A program made the translations under genes and the position numbers. Source: Paroceanicella profunda (GTDB lineage: Bacteria > Pseudomonadota > Alphaproteobacteria > Rhodobacterales > Rhodobacteraceae). Taken from it: 64,000 nucleotides of DNA. The stretch lies in the NCBI RefSeq assembly GCF_005887635.2, contig NZ_CP040818.1:682001-746000 (forward strand), in the 5' to 3' direction. Positions 37,408 through 47,173 of this stretch are shown here, one piece after another. Under the pieces are notes generated by a model, which worked only from the letters and a program-made list of their open reading frames with translations, was not told where the DNA came from and made no database searches. Position 1 is the stretch's first letter, and every line of letters begins with the position of its first letter.

Positions 37408-37584
37408 CTTGGTGCTCCGGTTATTGTGCACTGCACTATATGTGCCGATATGCGAATAATCCAGTAACGTGCACGCAGATCGCCTCTGCCGGGATTCGGG
37501 CTTGCATCGCCCGGGGCACAGGCGTATAGACATTTTTCAACAGCGGCGGGAGGCCTCCGGGGCCTTCCACCACCGGGAAGACGA

Positions 37585-37607
37585 ACGGGCCGCGAGCCCG
37601 TTTTTTT
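37585..37607 (+). terminator. Attenuator-type terminator in the rimP leader
   Basis: ACGGGC-CGCGA-GCCCGT followed by a run of seven T in total (37601-37607), ending 20 bases before the rimP start. As no plus-strand gene precedes it after dnaJ, it probably acts on the rimP-nusA-infB leader itself. A palindrome GGAGGCCTCC and a CTTCC/GGAAG pair just upstream could form alternative structures. Confidence 0.7.
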
Positions 37608-37627
37608 GTTTTCGGAGAAGGACGCCC

Positions 37628-38215
37628 GTGACGGATCTTGTTGCCAAGGCTGCATTCGACCGCAAGCTTGCCGAATTGCTGCGCCCCACGATCGAGGGCA
37701 TGGGCTTCGGCCTCGTGCGCCTGCGGTTGATGTCGGGAAAGAAGACCACCCTGCAGGTGATGGCCGAACGCCCGGACGGCTCGATGGAAGTCGAGGATTG
37801 CGCGACGCTCTCGCGCGCCCTGTCCGCCGTGCTTGACGTGGAAGACCCCATCCAGGGGGAATATGCGCTCGAAGTGTCCTCGCCGGGGATCGACCGGCCG
37901 CTCACCCGCCTGTCGGATTTCGACCGCTGGCAGGGCTGGGAGGCGAAGCTTGAGACTTCCGAGCTCATCGAGGGCCGCAAGCGCTTCAAGGGCATTCTCG
38001 CCGGGATCGAGGGCACCGAGGTGCTGATCGAGATCGACGAGGGCACGATCGGGCTGGAGTTCGAGTGGCTCTCCGATGCCCGGCTGGTGCTGACGGATGA
38101 CCTGATCGCGGAATCCCTCAAGGGCCGCAAGGGCTTCGACGAAGACGAATTCGACGAGGTCGTGGAGACCGACGATGATGAACCAGACGAACCCGAACGG
38201 CGGGAGGATGCATAG
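37628..38215 (+). CDS. rimP: Ribosome maturation factor RimP
   Basis: 195-residue factor for 30S subunit assembly. Typical segments are [56 protein letters not shown] and the C-terminal acidic tail [20 protein letters not shown]. The start is a GTG at 37628 behind GGAGAAGG; the longer frame runs through the terminator hairpin and is rejected. nusA starts immediately after the stop. Confidence 0.93.
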   Translation: MTDLVAKAAFDRKLAELLRPTIEGMGFGLVRLRLMSGKKTTLQVMAERPDGSMEVEDCATLSRALSAVLDVEDPIQGEYALEVSSPGIDRPLTRLSDFDRWQGWEAKLETSELIEGRKRFKGILAGIEGTEVLIEIDEGTIGLEFEWLSDARLVLTDDLIAESLKGRKGFDEDEFDEVVETDDDEPDEPERREDA

Positions 38216-39844
38216 ATGAGCTCGACTGTCAGCGCCAACAGGCTTGAACTGCTCCAGATCGCCGAAGCGGTCGCACGCGAGAAGCTGATCGAACCGGAAC
38301 TCGTCATCGAGGCGATGGAAGACAGCCTCGGCAAGGCCGCGCGCTCGCGTTACGGCGCCGAGTACGACATCCGCGCCCATATCGACCGCCGCTCCGGCGA
38401 ACTGTCGATGTCGCGGGTTCGCGAAGTGGTCGAGGAGGTGGAGAATCACTTCACCGAGATGACCCTCGAGGAAGCCCGGGCGAAGAACCCCGAGGCCGAG
38501 ATCGGCGCGATCATCGCCGACCCCCTGCCCACGCTGGACCTGGGCCGCATCGCGGCGCAGTCGGCCAAGCAGGTCATCGTGCAGAAGGTCCGCGAGGCCG
38601 AGCGCGAGCGCCAGTACGACGAATTCAAGGACCGCATCGGCACCATCATCAACGGGCTGGTCAAGCGCGTGGAATACGGCAACGTCATCGTGGACGTGGG
38701 CCGGGGCGAGGCGATCATCCGCCGCGACCAGATGATCCCGCGCGAGGCCTACCGCAACGGCGACCGCATCCGCGCCTATGTGAAGGACGTGCGCCAGGAA
38801 ACCCGTGGCCCGCAGATCTTCCTCAGCCGCACCGCGCCGGAGTTCATGGCCGCGCTGTTCAAGATGGAAGTGCCTGAAATCTATGACAATGTCATCGAGA
38901 TCAAGGCCGTGGCCCGTGACCCGGGCAGCCGCGCCAAGATCGGCGTGATCTCCTATGACCATTCGATCGACCCGGTCGGCGCCTGCGTGGGCATGCGCGG
39001 CAGCCGTGTGCAGGCCGTCGTGGCCGAGCTTCAGGGCGAGAAGATCGACATCATTCCGTGGACGGAAGACACCGCGACCTTCCTGGTGAACGCGCTGCAG
39101 CCCGCCGAGGTCTCCAAGGTGGTGATCGACGAGGACAGCGAGCGCATCGAGGTCGTGGTGCCGGACGACCAGCTCTCGCTGGCCATCGGCCGCCGCGGCC
39201 AGAACGTGCGCCTCGCCTCCCAGCTCACCGGCTGGGACATCGACATCATGACCGAGGCCGAGGAGAGCGAGCGCCGCCAGGCCGAGTTCGCCGTCCGCTC
39301 CAAGATGTTCATGGATTCGATGAACGTGGACGAGATGGTGGCGCAGCTTCTGGTGTCCGAGGGGTTCACATCGCTCGAAGAAGTCGCATATGTCGAGATG
39401 GATGACCTGCTCTCCATCGACGGCTTCGACGAGGAGACCGCCGAGGAGCTGCAGGCCCGTGCCCGCGAGAGCCTCGAAGAGCTCAACAACCAGGCCACCG
39501 AGAAGGCCAGGGAGCTTGGCGTCGAGGAGAGCCTGTTTGCATTCGAGGGCCTGACACCCCAGATGTTGGTGGCGCTCGGCACCGAGGGCATCAAGACCCT
39601 CGAGGACTTTGCCACCTGCGCGGACTGGGAGCTGGCCGGCGGGTATACCACCGTCGACGGCAAGCGCGTGAAGGATGACGGCATCCTCGAGACATTTGAC
39701 ATGTCCCTGGAAGAAGCGCAGACCCTCGTGATGTCGGCCCGCCTCGCGCTTGGCTGGGTGACCGAGGAAGACCTCGCCGCACAGGCCGAGGCAGATGCGG
39801 CGCCCGCCGCGGGCGATGACACCGAGGAGGCGGCCGGGGTCTGA
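38216..39844 (+). CDS. nusA: Transcription termination/antitermination factor NusA
   Basis: 542-residue RNA-polymerase-binding factor. N-terminal domain ([40 protein letters not shown]), an S1 domain, two KH domains ([44 protein letters not shown]) and C-terminal acidic repeats with helix-hairpin-helix-like segments ([19 protein letters not shown]). Standard in the rimP-nusA-ylxR-infB operon. Confidence 0.97.
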   Translation: MSSTVSANRLELLQIAEAVAREKLIEPELVIEAMEDSLGKAARSRYGAEYDIRAHIDRRSGELSMSRVREVVEEVENHFTEMTLEEARAKNPEAEIGAIIADPLPTLDLGRIAAQSAKQVIVQKVREAERERQYDEFKDRIGTIINGLVKRVEYGNVIVDVGRGEAIIRRDQMIPREAYRNGDRIRAYVKDVRQETRGPQIFLSRTAPEFMAALFKMEVPEIYDNVIEIKAVARDPGSRAKIGVISYDHSIDPVGACVGMRGSRVQAVVAELQGEKIDIIPWTEDTATFLVNALQPAEVSKVVIDEDSERIEVVVPDDQLSLAIGRRGQNVRLASQLTGWDIDIMTEAEESERRQAEFAVRSKMFMDSMNVDEMVAQLLVSEGFTSLEEVAYVEMDDLLSIDGFDEETAEELQARARESLEELNNQATEKARELGVEESLFAFEGLTPQMLVALGTEGIKTLEDFATCADWELAGGYTTVDGKRVKDDGILETFDMSLEEAQTLVMSARLALGWVTEEDLAAQAEADAAPAAGDDTEEAAGV

Positions 39845-39861
39845 CCCGGCCGAAAGGCACG

Positions 39862-40521
39862 ATGACCCGGGGCGGTCGAACCAAGGATCGGGACGGCCCC
39901 GAACGACGCTGCATCGCGACCGGCGCTTCTGGCGACACCGGCGCGATGATCCGTTTCGTCGTGGGCCCCGAAGCCGAGATCGTTCCCGATCTCGCGGAGC
40001 GGTTGCCCGGCCGGGGCATCTGGCTCAGCGCCAGCCGCGAGGCCGTGGCGCGGGCCGTGAAGAAGAACCTGTTCTCGCGCGCTGCGCGGACCCAGGTGCG
40101 GATACCGGAGGGGCTGACCGAGACGCTCGAAGCGCTCATCGCCCGCCGGCTGATCGATCATCTGGCCCTTGCCCGCAAGGCTGGGCTGGCACTTGCCGGG
40201 CATGACAAGGTGAAGGCCCGGCTCAAATCGGGGCCCGTTGCCGCGCTCATCGAGGCGTCGGACGGATCCGAGCAAGGAAGAGCCAGATTGCGGCCCATGG
40301 CCGGCGAGGCCCCGCGCATCGCCTGTCTGACCGGGTCCGAATTGGGTTTGGCATTTGGACGCGATCATGTGATACATGCGGCGCTCGACGCCGGCGGGGT
40401 CACGGATCGGATCCTGAGAGAAGCAGCCCGGCTTTCCGGGCTCCGAGACTGTGCAGCGCCATCCGGGCCGCTGCAACATGATGATGACGGGGCCAAGGAC
40501 GGGCCCGAAGCGATAGGTTGA
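39862..40521 (+). CDS. ylxR: YlxR/DUF448 RNA-binding protein with L7Ae-like C-terminal domain
   Basis: 219-residue protein. Residues about 8-85 are a YlxR domain ([53 protein letters not shown]), followed by an L7Ae-like region with [26 protein letters not shown] and a sequence ending in [25 protein letters not shown]. Alphaproteobacteria commonly fuse these two domains. It is thought to bind structured RNA (RNase P RNA in Bacillus); the role here is inferred from operon position between nusA and infB. Confidence 0.9.
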   Translation: MTRGGRTKDRDGPERRCIATGASGDTGAMIRFVVGPEAEIVPDLAERLPGRGIWLSASREAVARAVKKNLFSRAARTQVRIPEGLTETLEALIARRLIDHLALARKAGLALAGHDKVKARLKSGPVAALIEASDGSEQGRARLRPMAGEAPRIACLTGSELGLAFGRDHVIHAALDAGGVTDRILREAARLSGLRDCAAPSGPLQHDDDGAKDGPEAIG

Positions 40522-40522
40522 C

Positions 40523-43279
40523 ATGAGCATGAGTGACACCACTGGCGGCGACAACAAGGGCGGCAAAATGGGGCCTCGGGGCTCTGGCGACCGAGTGCGC
40601 CAGAGCTTCTCCCACGGCCGCTCCAAATCCGTCGTGGTCGAGAAGAAGCGCAAGTTCGTGCTTGCGCCGAAACCGGGAGCCGCGCCTGCGGCTCCGGTGG
40701 AGGCCAAGCCGGCTGCGGCCAAACCCGCCGCGACACCCACACCGGCAACCCCGGCCCCCAGCGCCGCCGCCACGCCGGCGCCGCAGGCCCAGGCTGCACG
40801 GCCGGCGCCCGCCGGCCAGCCCTCCCCGGCGACCCGCTCCGCCCCCGGCGGCGCCCGTCCTGCCGGCGGCAGCGCGGCCAAGCCGCGTGGACGCGTGCAG
40901 GGCAAGGGCCAGATGCTGCGCACCCTCTCCGAGGAAGAATACGCCCGCCGCCTGAAGGCGCTCGAGGCCGCGAAGGCCAACGAGGCCGAGCGGCGCAAGC
41001 ACGAGGCCGAGGAAGAGAAGCGGCGCATCGAGGAGATGGAGAAGCTTCGCGAGGAGCGGGACGCCCGTGAGCGCGAGGAGCGTGAGCGCGAGATCCGCCG
41101 TGAGCGCGAGGAAGCCGCTGCCCGTGAGGTTGCCGAAGCCGAGGCGCGCCGCGTCGAGGAAGAGAAGGCCCGCACCGAGGCCCGCGCTGCCCGCACCGCG
41201 ACCACCACGCCGAAGGCCGCGGCCCCCGAGGCCGTTCCCGGCCGTGCTCCGCGTGGCACCGAGGTGCCGGGCGACGACCGTGCGCCCCGTGGCGCCACGC
41301 CGGTTGCCCCGCGCCGCGAGCGCCCGGCCGGCGAGGACCGTCCGGGTGGCAAGGCCGCCAAGACCGACAACCGCCGCAACACCGGCAAGCTGACCATCAA
41401 CCAGGCCCTCGCGGGCGGCGACGGTGCCGGGCGCCAGCGGTCCATGGCGCAGATGCGCCGCCGCCAGGAGCGCGAGAAGCGCAAGATGTTCGGCGCCAAC
41501 GAGCCGCGCGAGAAGGTGGTGCGCGACGTGCGCCTGCCCGACGCCATCACCGTGCAGGAGCTCGCCAACCGCATGGCCGAGCGGACTGCCGATGTGGTGA
41601 AGTGGCTGATGCAGAACGGCATCATGGCCACCCAGAACCAGGCGATCGACGTCGAGACTGCGACCCTCATCATCGAGGAATTCGGCCACAAGGTCATCCG
41701 GGTCTCCGACTCGGATGTGGAGGACGCCATCGAGACGACCGAAGATGCCCCCGAGGCGCTGGAGCCCCGCGCTCCTGTCGTCACGATCATGGGTCATGTC
41801 GACCACGGCAAGACCTCGCTGCTGGACGCGATCCGCAAGACCTCCGTGGTCTCCGGGGAAGCCGGCGGCATCACGCAGCACATCGGCGCCTACCAGATCA
41901 CCCTCGACTCCGGTGCGAAGATCACCTTCCTCGACACCCCGGGCCACGCCGCCTTCACCTCCATGCGGGCCCGTGGCGCGCAGGTGACGGACATCGTGGT
42001 GCTGGTGGTCGCGGCGGATGACAGCGTCATGCCGCAGACCATCGAGGCCATCGCCCATGCGAAGGCGGCCGGCGTGCCGATGATCGTCGCGATCAACAAG
42101 ATCGACAAGCACGAGGCCGACGCCCAGCGGGTGCGCGTCCAGCTGCTCCAGCACGAGGTGGTCGTGGAAGCGATGTCGGGCGACGTGCTCGATGTCGAGG
42201 TCTCCGCCCACACCGGCAAGGGGCTGGACACGCTGCTAGAGAACATCGCCCTGCAGGCCGAGCTTCTGGACCTGCGCGCCAACCCCGACCGCCCCGCCGA
42301 GGGCGCGGTGATCGAGGCCAAGCTCGACACGGGCCGCGGCCCGGTGGCCACGGTGCTCGTGCAGCGCGGCACCCTGCGTCGCGGCGATGTCTTCGTCGTC
42401 GGCGAGCAGTGGGGCAAGGTGCGCGCCCTGATGAACGACCAGGGCGACCGGGTCGACGAGGCCGGCCCCTCGGTGCCCGTGGAGGTTCTCGGCCTCAACG
42501 GCACGCCGGAAGCCGGTGATACGCTGAACGTGGTCGAGAGCGAGGCCAAGGCCCGCGAGATCGCCGATTACCGTGCCCGCCTCAACAAGGATCGCCAGGC
42601 CGCCGCCGGCGCCCGCGGGTCGCTCGAGACGCTGCTGGCCCAGGCCAAGGCGGATTCGAACGTGGCCGAGCTGCCCGTCGTGGTGAAGGGCGACGTGCAG
42701 GGCTCCGTCGAGGCCATCGTCCAGGCGATGGAGAAGGTCGGCAACGAGGAGGTCCGTGTCCGGGTGCTGCATTCCGGCGTCGGCGCGATCACCGAGTCCG
42801 ACGTGACCCTGGCCGAGGCCAGCGGCGCGCCGATCATCGGCTTCAACGTCCGTGCCAACGCCCCGGCGCGCGAGTCCGCGCACCAGAAGGGCGTCGAGAT
42901 CCGCTACTACTCGATCATCTACAACCTCGTGGATGACATCAAGGCAGCAGCCTCGGGCCTGCTCTCGCCGGAGGTGAAGGAAAGCTTCATCGGCTACGCG
43001 GCGATCAAGCAGGTGTTCAAGGTCACGGGCGTCGGCAAGGTCGCCGGTTGCGAGGTCACCGAAGGTGTCGCCCGCCGCGATGCCGGTGTCCGCCTGCTGC
43101 GCGACAACGTCGTGGTCCACGAGGGCAAGCTGAAGACCCTGAAGCGCTTCAAGGACGAAGTCCGCGAGGTCCGCGCCGGTCAGGAATGCGGCATGGCCTT
43201 CGAGAACTACGACGATATCCGCGAAGGCGACGTCATCGAGATCTTCACCACCGAGGAAATCGAGCGCACGCTCGACTGA
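40523..43279 (+). CDS. infB: Translation initiation factor IF-2
   Basis: 918-residue GTPase that delivers initiator tRNA to the 30S subunit. A long charged, Ala/Pro-rich and Arg/Glu-rich N-terminal region (about residues 1-330) precedes the IF2 N domain and the G domain with [38 protein letters not shown] and INKIDKHEA. It starts one base after ylxR. It ends in a strong terminator; rbfA and truB, which often follow, are not here. Confidence 0.98.
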   Translation: MSMSDTTGGDNKGGKMGPRGSGDRVRQSFSHGRSKSVVVEKKRKFVLAPKPGAAPAAPVEAKPAAAKPAATPTPATPAPSAAATPAPQAQAARPAPAGQPSPATRSAPGGARPAGGSAAKPRGRVQGKGQMLRTLSEEEYARRLKALEAAKANEAERRKHEAEEEKRRIEEMEKLREERDAREREEREREIRREREEAAAREVAEAEARRVEEEKARTEARAARTATTTPKAAAPEAVPGRAPRGTEVPGDDRAPRGATPVAPRRERPAGEDRPGGKAAKTDNRRNTGKLTINQALAGGDGAGRQRSMAQMRRRQEREKRKMFGANEPREKVVRDVRLPDAITVQELANRMAERTADVVKWLMQNGIMATQNQAIDVETATLIIEEFGHKVIRVSDSDVEDAIETTEDAPEALEPRAPVVTIMGHVDHGKTSLLDAIRKTSVVSGEAGGITQHIGAYQITLDSGAKITFLDTPGHAAFTSMRARGAQVTDIVVLVVAADDSVMPQTIEAIAHAKAAGVPMIVAINKIDKHEADAQRVRVQLLQHEVVVEAMSGDVLDVEVSAHTGKGLDTLLENIALQAELLDLRANPDRPAEGAVIEAKLDTGRGPVATVLVQRGTLRRGDVFVVGEQWGKVRALMNDQGDRVDEAGPSVPVEVLGLNGTPEAGDTLNVVESEAKAREIADYRARLNKDRQAAAGARGSLETLLAQAKADSNVAELPVVVKGDVQGSVEAIVQAMEKVGNEEVRVRVLHSGVGAITESDVTLAEASGAPIIGFNVRANAPARESAHQKGVEIRYYSIIYNLVDDIKAAASGLLSPEVKESFIGYAAIKQVFKVTGVGKVAGCEVTEGVARRDAGVRLLRDNVVVHEGKLKTLKRFKDEVREVRAGQECGMAFENYDDIREGDVIEIFTTEEIERTLD

Positions 43280-43307
43280 TCCGGCCGGACGAGGATCGTC
43301 AGACACG

Positions 43308-43338
43308 AAAAGGGCGCCGTTTCACCGGCGCCCTTTTT
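43308..43338 (+). terminator. Intrinsic terminator of the infB operon
   Basis: AGGGCGCCG (43311-43319), a short loop and CGGCGCCCT (43326-43334) with flanking A and T runs. Near-ideal. Confidence 0.92.
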
Positions 43339-43551
43339 CATTGAGCGGCGCCCGCCCCTTCCCCCACAGGGCTGACCCGAGGGCCGGACCAGCACCACCT
43401 GCCGGCCGCAGACCTCCCCCTCCGCATACACACCCGACCGCGCAGCCTCCGCGCCCCCGCGCCGGGCGGCCGAAGGCTCACCGCCGCCCGTCAGCGACAA
43501 GGCCAGACACGCGTCGATCAGGCACCAGGCAACGTAAGGATCGGGGAGCAG

Positions 43552-43749
43552 GCGCCTGTTCGGAAGGAAGCGCCTGATCGGAGGGAAGCGCCTGATCGGA
43601 GGGAAGCGCCTGCTCGGAGGGAAGCGCCTGTTCGGAGGGAAGCGCCTGTTCGGAGGGAAGCGCCTGTTCGGAGGGAAGCGCCTGTTCGGAGGGAAGCGCC
43701 TGTTCGGAGGGAAGCGCCTGTTCGGAGGGAAGCGCCTGCCTCGGAGGGG
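43552..43749. repeat. 18-base tandem repeat (minisatellite), 11 units
   Basis: Units start at 43552 and recur every 18 bases up to 43732. The consensus begins GCGCCTG and continues TTCGGAGGGAA. Six consecutive units (43624-43731) are identical; the flanking units vary mainly at the eighth base (A, C or T), and the last unit is degenerate. The period is a multiple of three, so all frames stay open. Confidence 0.95.
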
Positions 43750-43887
43750 GCACGGCCCCCGCCTCGGTAGGCGCGTCGTGCCCTGCGGGCCTTCCGGCCA
43801 GCGTCACCCGCCGCGCCCGCGCCCGGCCGGAGCGGGTCGGGGCGGGCGGGTGGGAGACCCGGTCCGGGGCGGGGGCGGGCGCGCGGG

Positions 43888-45657
43888 TCAGCGCTCGGTG
43901 AACTTGAGCTCGATGCGCCGGTTGCGCGCCCGGGCTTCGGGGCTGTCGCCGGTGTCGATGGGCTGGAACTCGCCGAAGCCGTTGGCCGAGAGCCGGTTGG
44001 CCGGGATGCCCTCATCATCGATGAGGAACCGCACGACGGACAGCGCCCGGGCCTGGCTCAGCTCCCAGTTGTCGGCGTAGCGGCCGCCGCGCAGCGGGGT
44101 GTCGTCCGTGTGGCCGTCCACGCGCAGGATCCAGTCGATCCCGTCCGGGATCTGCCGGGAGACGTCGCGGATCACCTCCGCCACCCGGGCGATCTGGGTC
44201 TTGCCCGCGTCGGACAGGTCGGCGGACCCCGGCGGGAACAGGATCTCGGAGGAGAACACGAAGCGGTCGCCCACGATCTCCACGCCCGGCCGGTCCTCCA
44301 GGATTGCCCGGGTGCGGGCGAAGAATTCCGAGCGCGCCCGGCGCAGGTCCGTCGCCTCGGCCTCCAGCCGCTTGCGCTCGCGCTCCTCCAGCTCGGCGCG
44401 CTTGCGCTGCTCCTCGGCCACCTGGGCGAGGGCGGAGTTCAGCTGGGTGCCCAGCGTCTCCACCTGCACCTGCCGGTCCGAATCCCGCTGCGCGGAGGCG
44501 TCGAGCGTGGCCTGCAGGCTGGAGAGCTGGCGGCGCAGTTCCAGCGTCTGCTGGTTCAGCAGCGCGATGCGCTTCTGGTCCTCGCTGGCCGAGGCGCGCT
44601 GGCGGGCGAGCAGCTCGTTCGCCTTCGCCGCCGCGGCCTTGCTGCGGTCGATCTCGCTGCGGTCGTCGGCCCGGGCGGTCTCGAGCTGGGTGCGCGCGGC
44701 GTCGGCGGCGGCGAGCAGGGCCAGCGTCTCCTCCGCCTTCTTGCGCTGCTCCTCCAGCGCGAGGGTCATCGAGGTGAGCTCGGTCTGCGAATTCGCCAGC
44801 TTCTCGCGCAGGGCCTGCGCCGCCGCGGCCTCTGCCGCCGCAAGCTTCTCCTGATCGGTGAGCTTCGCCTCCAGGCCGGAGATTTCCTCCGCCTTCCTGT
44901 CGCTGAACTGGTCGAGCAGCGCCTTGGCCTGCGCGGCCTCGGCCACCCGGGCCTGCTGCTCGGCGGTCAGCTTGTCGTCCAGCTCGGCGATGCGCGCCGC
45001 GCTCTTCTGCGCATCGGCGCGCAGGCTCTCGACCAGTGCCTGCAGGGCCTCGCGGCGCGACGCGTCGAGCCGGGCCGCCTCGGCCTGGGCGTCGACCTCC
45101 TTGCGCAGATTGGCGAGGGCGAGCTGCACCGCCTCCTTCTGGTCGATCTCCCGGGCGTTCTCGGCCTGGAGCGTGGTGATGGTGCCCTGCGCCTCCTCCA
45201 GCGCGGCCTGCCGCTGCGCCGTCTCGTCCTGCGCGGCGGCCAACGCGGCGGAGAGGTCGCTCTTCTCGGAGAGCAGCCCGGCCACCTGCTCCTCGAAACT
45301 GGCGATCCGCGCGGCCTGGGAGTCCCGCTCCGAGGTGAGGCTGTCGATCATCAGCGCCTGCTGCCCGGCCAGGGTGCGGGTGTCGGCGAGGTCGGCGGAG
45401 AGCGAGGTCACCTGCCCCTGCAGGCTCTCGGACCGGCTGCGCGCCAGCCCCAGCGCCTGGCTGAGCTGCGCCACTTCCGAGCCAAGCTGGTCAAGCCGGC
45501 TCTCCTGCCCGGTGATGGTTTCGCGCAGGAAGAACTGCACGATCATGAACATGGAGAGCACGAACATCAGCACCAGCGTGAGCGCGGTCATCGCGTCCAC
45601 GAAGCCGGGCCAGATGTTGACCTCCGGTTTGCGTCCTGATCTGCGCGACAGGGCCAT
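43888..45657 (-). CDS. MotB/OmpA-type protein with long coiled coil
   Basis: 589-residue inner-membrane protein: one N-terminal helix (WPGFVDAMTALTLVLMFVLSMFMIVQFFL, about residues 17-45, MotB-like), a very long Ala/Glu/Gln-rich coiled coil (about 50-440) and a C-terminal OmpA-like peptidoglycan-binding domain (FPPGSADLSDAG; VDGHTDDTPLRGGRYADNWELSQARALSVVRFL; ANGFGEFQPIDTGDSPEARARNRRIELKF). It starts three bases after its MotA/TolQ-like partner. The pair should form a proton-driven or structural complex linking inner membrane to cell wall; the exact job is unknown. Confidence 0.85.
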   Translation of the reverse strand: MALSRRSGRKPEVNIWPGFVDAMTALTLVLMFVLSMFMIVQFFLRETITGQESRLDQLGSEVAQLSQALGLARSRSESLQGQVTSLSADLADTRTLAGQQALMIDSLTSERDSQAARIASFEEQVAGLLSEKSDLSAALAAAQDETAQRQAALEEAQGTITTLQAENAREIDQKEAVQLALANLRKEVDAQAEAARLDASRREALQALVESLRADAQKSAARIAELDDKLTAEQQARVAEAAQAKALLDQFSDRKAEEISGLEAKLTDQEKLAAAEAAAAQALREKLANSQTELTSMTLALEEQRKKAEETLALLAAADAARTQLETARADDRSEIDRSKAAAAKANELLARQRASASEDQKRIALLNQQTLELRRQLSSLQATLDASAQRDSDRQVQVETLGTQLNSALAQVAEEQRKRAELEERERKRLEAEATDLRRARSEFFARTRAILEDRPGVEIVGDRFVFSSEILFPPGSADLSDAGKTQIARVAEVIRDVSRQIPDGIDWILRVDGHTDDTPLRGGRYADNWELSQARALSVVRFLIDDEGIPANRLSANGFGEFQPIDTGDSPEARARNRRIELKFTER

Positions 45658-45660
45658 GGC

Positions 45661-46884
45661 TCAGCGTCCGGCCGGCCCGGAGGCGGCTTCGGCGATCGCG
45701 GCACCGATGCCGCGCGGCAGCGCCGCCAGCCCGGAGCGGATCTCGGAGAGCGATTCCTGCCGCCCGGCCGACATCTCCTCCAGCAGCCGCAGAAGCTGCA
45801 CGTCGATGTTGCGCAGGCGCATGCGGGTTTCGGCGTCCACGTGTTCGCCGTCCTCCAGCCGCTGCGCGGTCATCTCCAGCGCGCGCTCATGCGAGACGGC
45901 GATGCGTTCGAGCAGGGCGGCGCGGGCCTCCTCGGCGGCGCGCTGCTCGGCCGTGGGGGTGGAGAGGGTCTCCACCAGCCGGTCGATGGAGCCGGAGAGG
46001 CGCAGCAGCCGGTCCTCGGTGTCGAAGCGGCGCTGCTCGCCGCTCTCGACCATCTCGCGCAGGCTCTCGATCTGCATCGCCGTGCGTTCCAGGATGCCGG
46101 CGAGAACGGTGCCGTCGAAGCCGCCGGCCTCACCGTCGCCGGTCGAGAGGCCGATGCGGGTGATGGAGGAGAGCCATTCCTCCAGCTCGCGGAAGAAGCG
46201 GTTCTGGCCGTGGCCGGCGAACAGCTCCAGCAGCCCCACCACCAGCGAGCCGGCCAGGCCGAGCAGCGAGCTGGAGAAGGCCGTGCCCATGCCGCCCAGC
46301 TGGTCCTCCAGCCCCTTCATCAGCCGGTCGAACACCGCCATGCCCTCCTCGCCGTCCTGCGGCGCGAGGTGGCGGATGGTGTCGACCACTGCCGGCACGG
46401 TGTTCGACAGCCCCCAGAACGTGCCCAGCAGGCCGAGGAAGATCAGCAGGTTGATGATGTAGCGGGTGATGTCGCGCGCCTCGTCCAGCCGGGTGGCGAC
46501 GGAATCGAGGATGGACCCGGTGGAGGAGGAGGTGAGCATGGAGCGCGTGCCCTTGCCGCGCAGCAGCGCGGAGAGCGAGGCGAGCAGCCGCGGCACCTTG
46601 GTGAACTCATGCCCCGGCCGGTCCAGCGCGAACCCCTCGATCCAGCTCACCGCGCTGGTGAGCTGGAACACCTGGAAGAAGCAGGACAGCACGCCCACCA
46701 CGAACACCGCGCCGATGAAACCGTTCAGCACCGGGTTCGAGGCCAGCACCTCGGACACCGAGCCGTAGATGAACCACACGCCCGCCGCCACCAGCGCGAG
46801 GATCACCACCATCGCGAAGGTCTGGCGGATCGGCTGAGAGAATTGCGGGTCGGTGTCCCGATCCAGGATGATGCGTCGTGCCAT
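45661..46884 (-). CDS. MotA/TolQ/ExbB-family proton channel-like protein
   Basis: 407-residue membrane protein with helices around residues 22-42, 52-75, about 140-165 and 200-222, the last two in the MotA/TolQ/ExbB channel domain (RYIINLLIFLGLLGTFWGLSNTVPAVVDTI; GMGTAFSSSLLGLAGSLVVGLLELF). A C-terminal helical tail contains ERTAMQIESLREMVESGEQRR and other charged repeats. It is the first gene of a two-gene operon with the OmpA-type protein downstream. Its size and tail exclude ordinary TolQ or ExbB. Confidence 0.85.
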   Translation of the reverse strand: MARRIILDRDTDPQFSQPIRQTFAMVVILALVAAGVWFIYGSVSEVLASNPVLNGFIGAVFVVGVLSCFFQVFQLTSAVSWIEGFALDRPGHEFTKVPRLLASLSALLRGKGTRSMLTSSSTGSILDSVATRLDEARDITRYIINLLIFLGLLGTFWGLSNTVPAVVDTIRHLAPQDGEEGMAVFDRLMKGLEDQLGGMGTAFSSSLLGLAGSLVVGLLELFAGHGQNRFFRELEEWLSSITRIGLSTGDGEAGGFDGTVLAGILERTAMQIESLREMVESGEQRRFDTEDRLLRLSGSIDRLVETLSTPTAEQRAAEEARAALLERIAVSHERALEMTAQRLEDGEHVDAETRMRLRNIDVQLLRLLEEMSAGRQESLSEIRSGLAALPRGIGAAIAEAASGPAGR

Positions 46885-47173
46885 TGGCCTGCCCTGCTGC
46901 GCTCCGTCTCATGCGGATGGTACCGGTCTCGGACCTTAAAGGCCAAACCTCCGAAATCCAACAAACATATCGGGGAGCGACACTCCGCGCGGGTCTGCCC
47001 CGCACCGGCTCGCGCCCCGGTTGAGCGGCGCGGCGGCGAGGCGCGTTCCGGCAGCGCCCGGGTGCCCGCAACACCCCGGCGCGTGCCGGACGCGCCGGGG
47101 CGCGCATGGTCTTGCACCCGGGCGCGGCGCCCGCGATAGTGCGGCCATGTCACAGCATCCCCGGGGAGACACA

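Larger units (their letters stand above)
43280..43887. other. 608-base spacer between infB and the OmpA-type gene
   Basis: Holds the infB terminator and the 18-base tandem repeat; no gene is supported. The frame encoding repeated QALPSE on the minus strand is a product of the repeat, since other frames across it are also open. Confidence 0.7.

Noticed and set aside
43552..43749. CRISPR array
   Set aside because: Repeats are contiguous, 18 bases, without spacers and without cas genes.
43478..43807. Minus-strand ORF with repeated QALPSE as a repeat protein
   Set aside because: Exists only because an 18-base repeat keeps all frames open; another minus frame across the same DNA reads repeated GASLRT and no start signal or flanking domain is present.
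43888..46884. Zorya-like anti-phage system (ZorA/ZorB)
   Set aside because: The MotA plus OmpA pairing is reminiscent, but no ZorC/ZorD or ZorE helicase/nuclease gene is adjacent; the neighbours are ordinary genes and the OmpA protein is much larger than ZorB.
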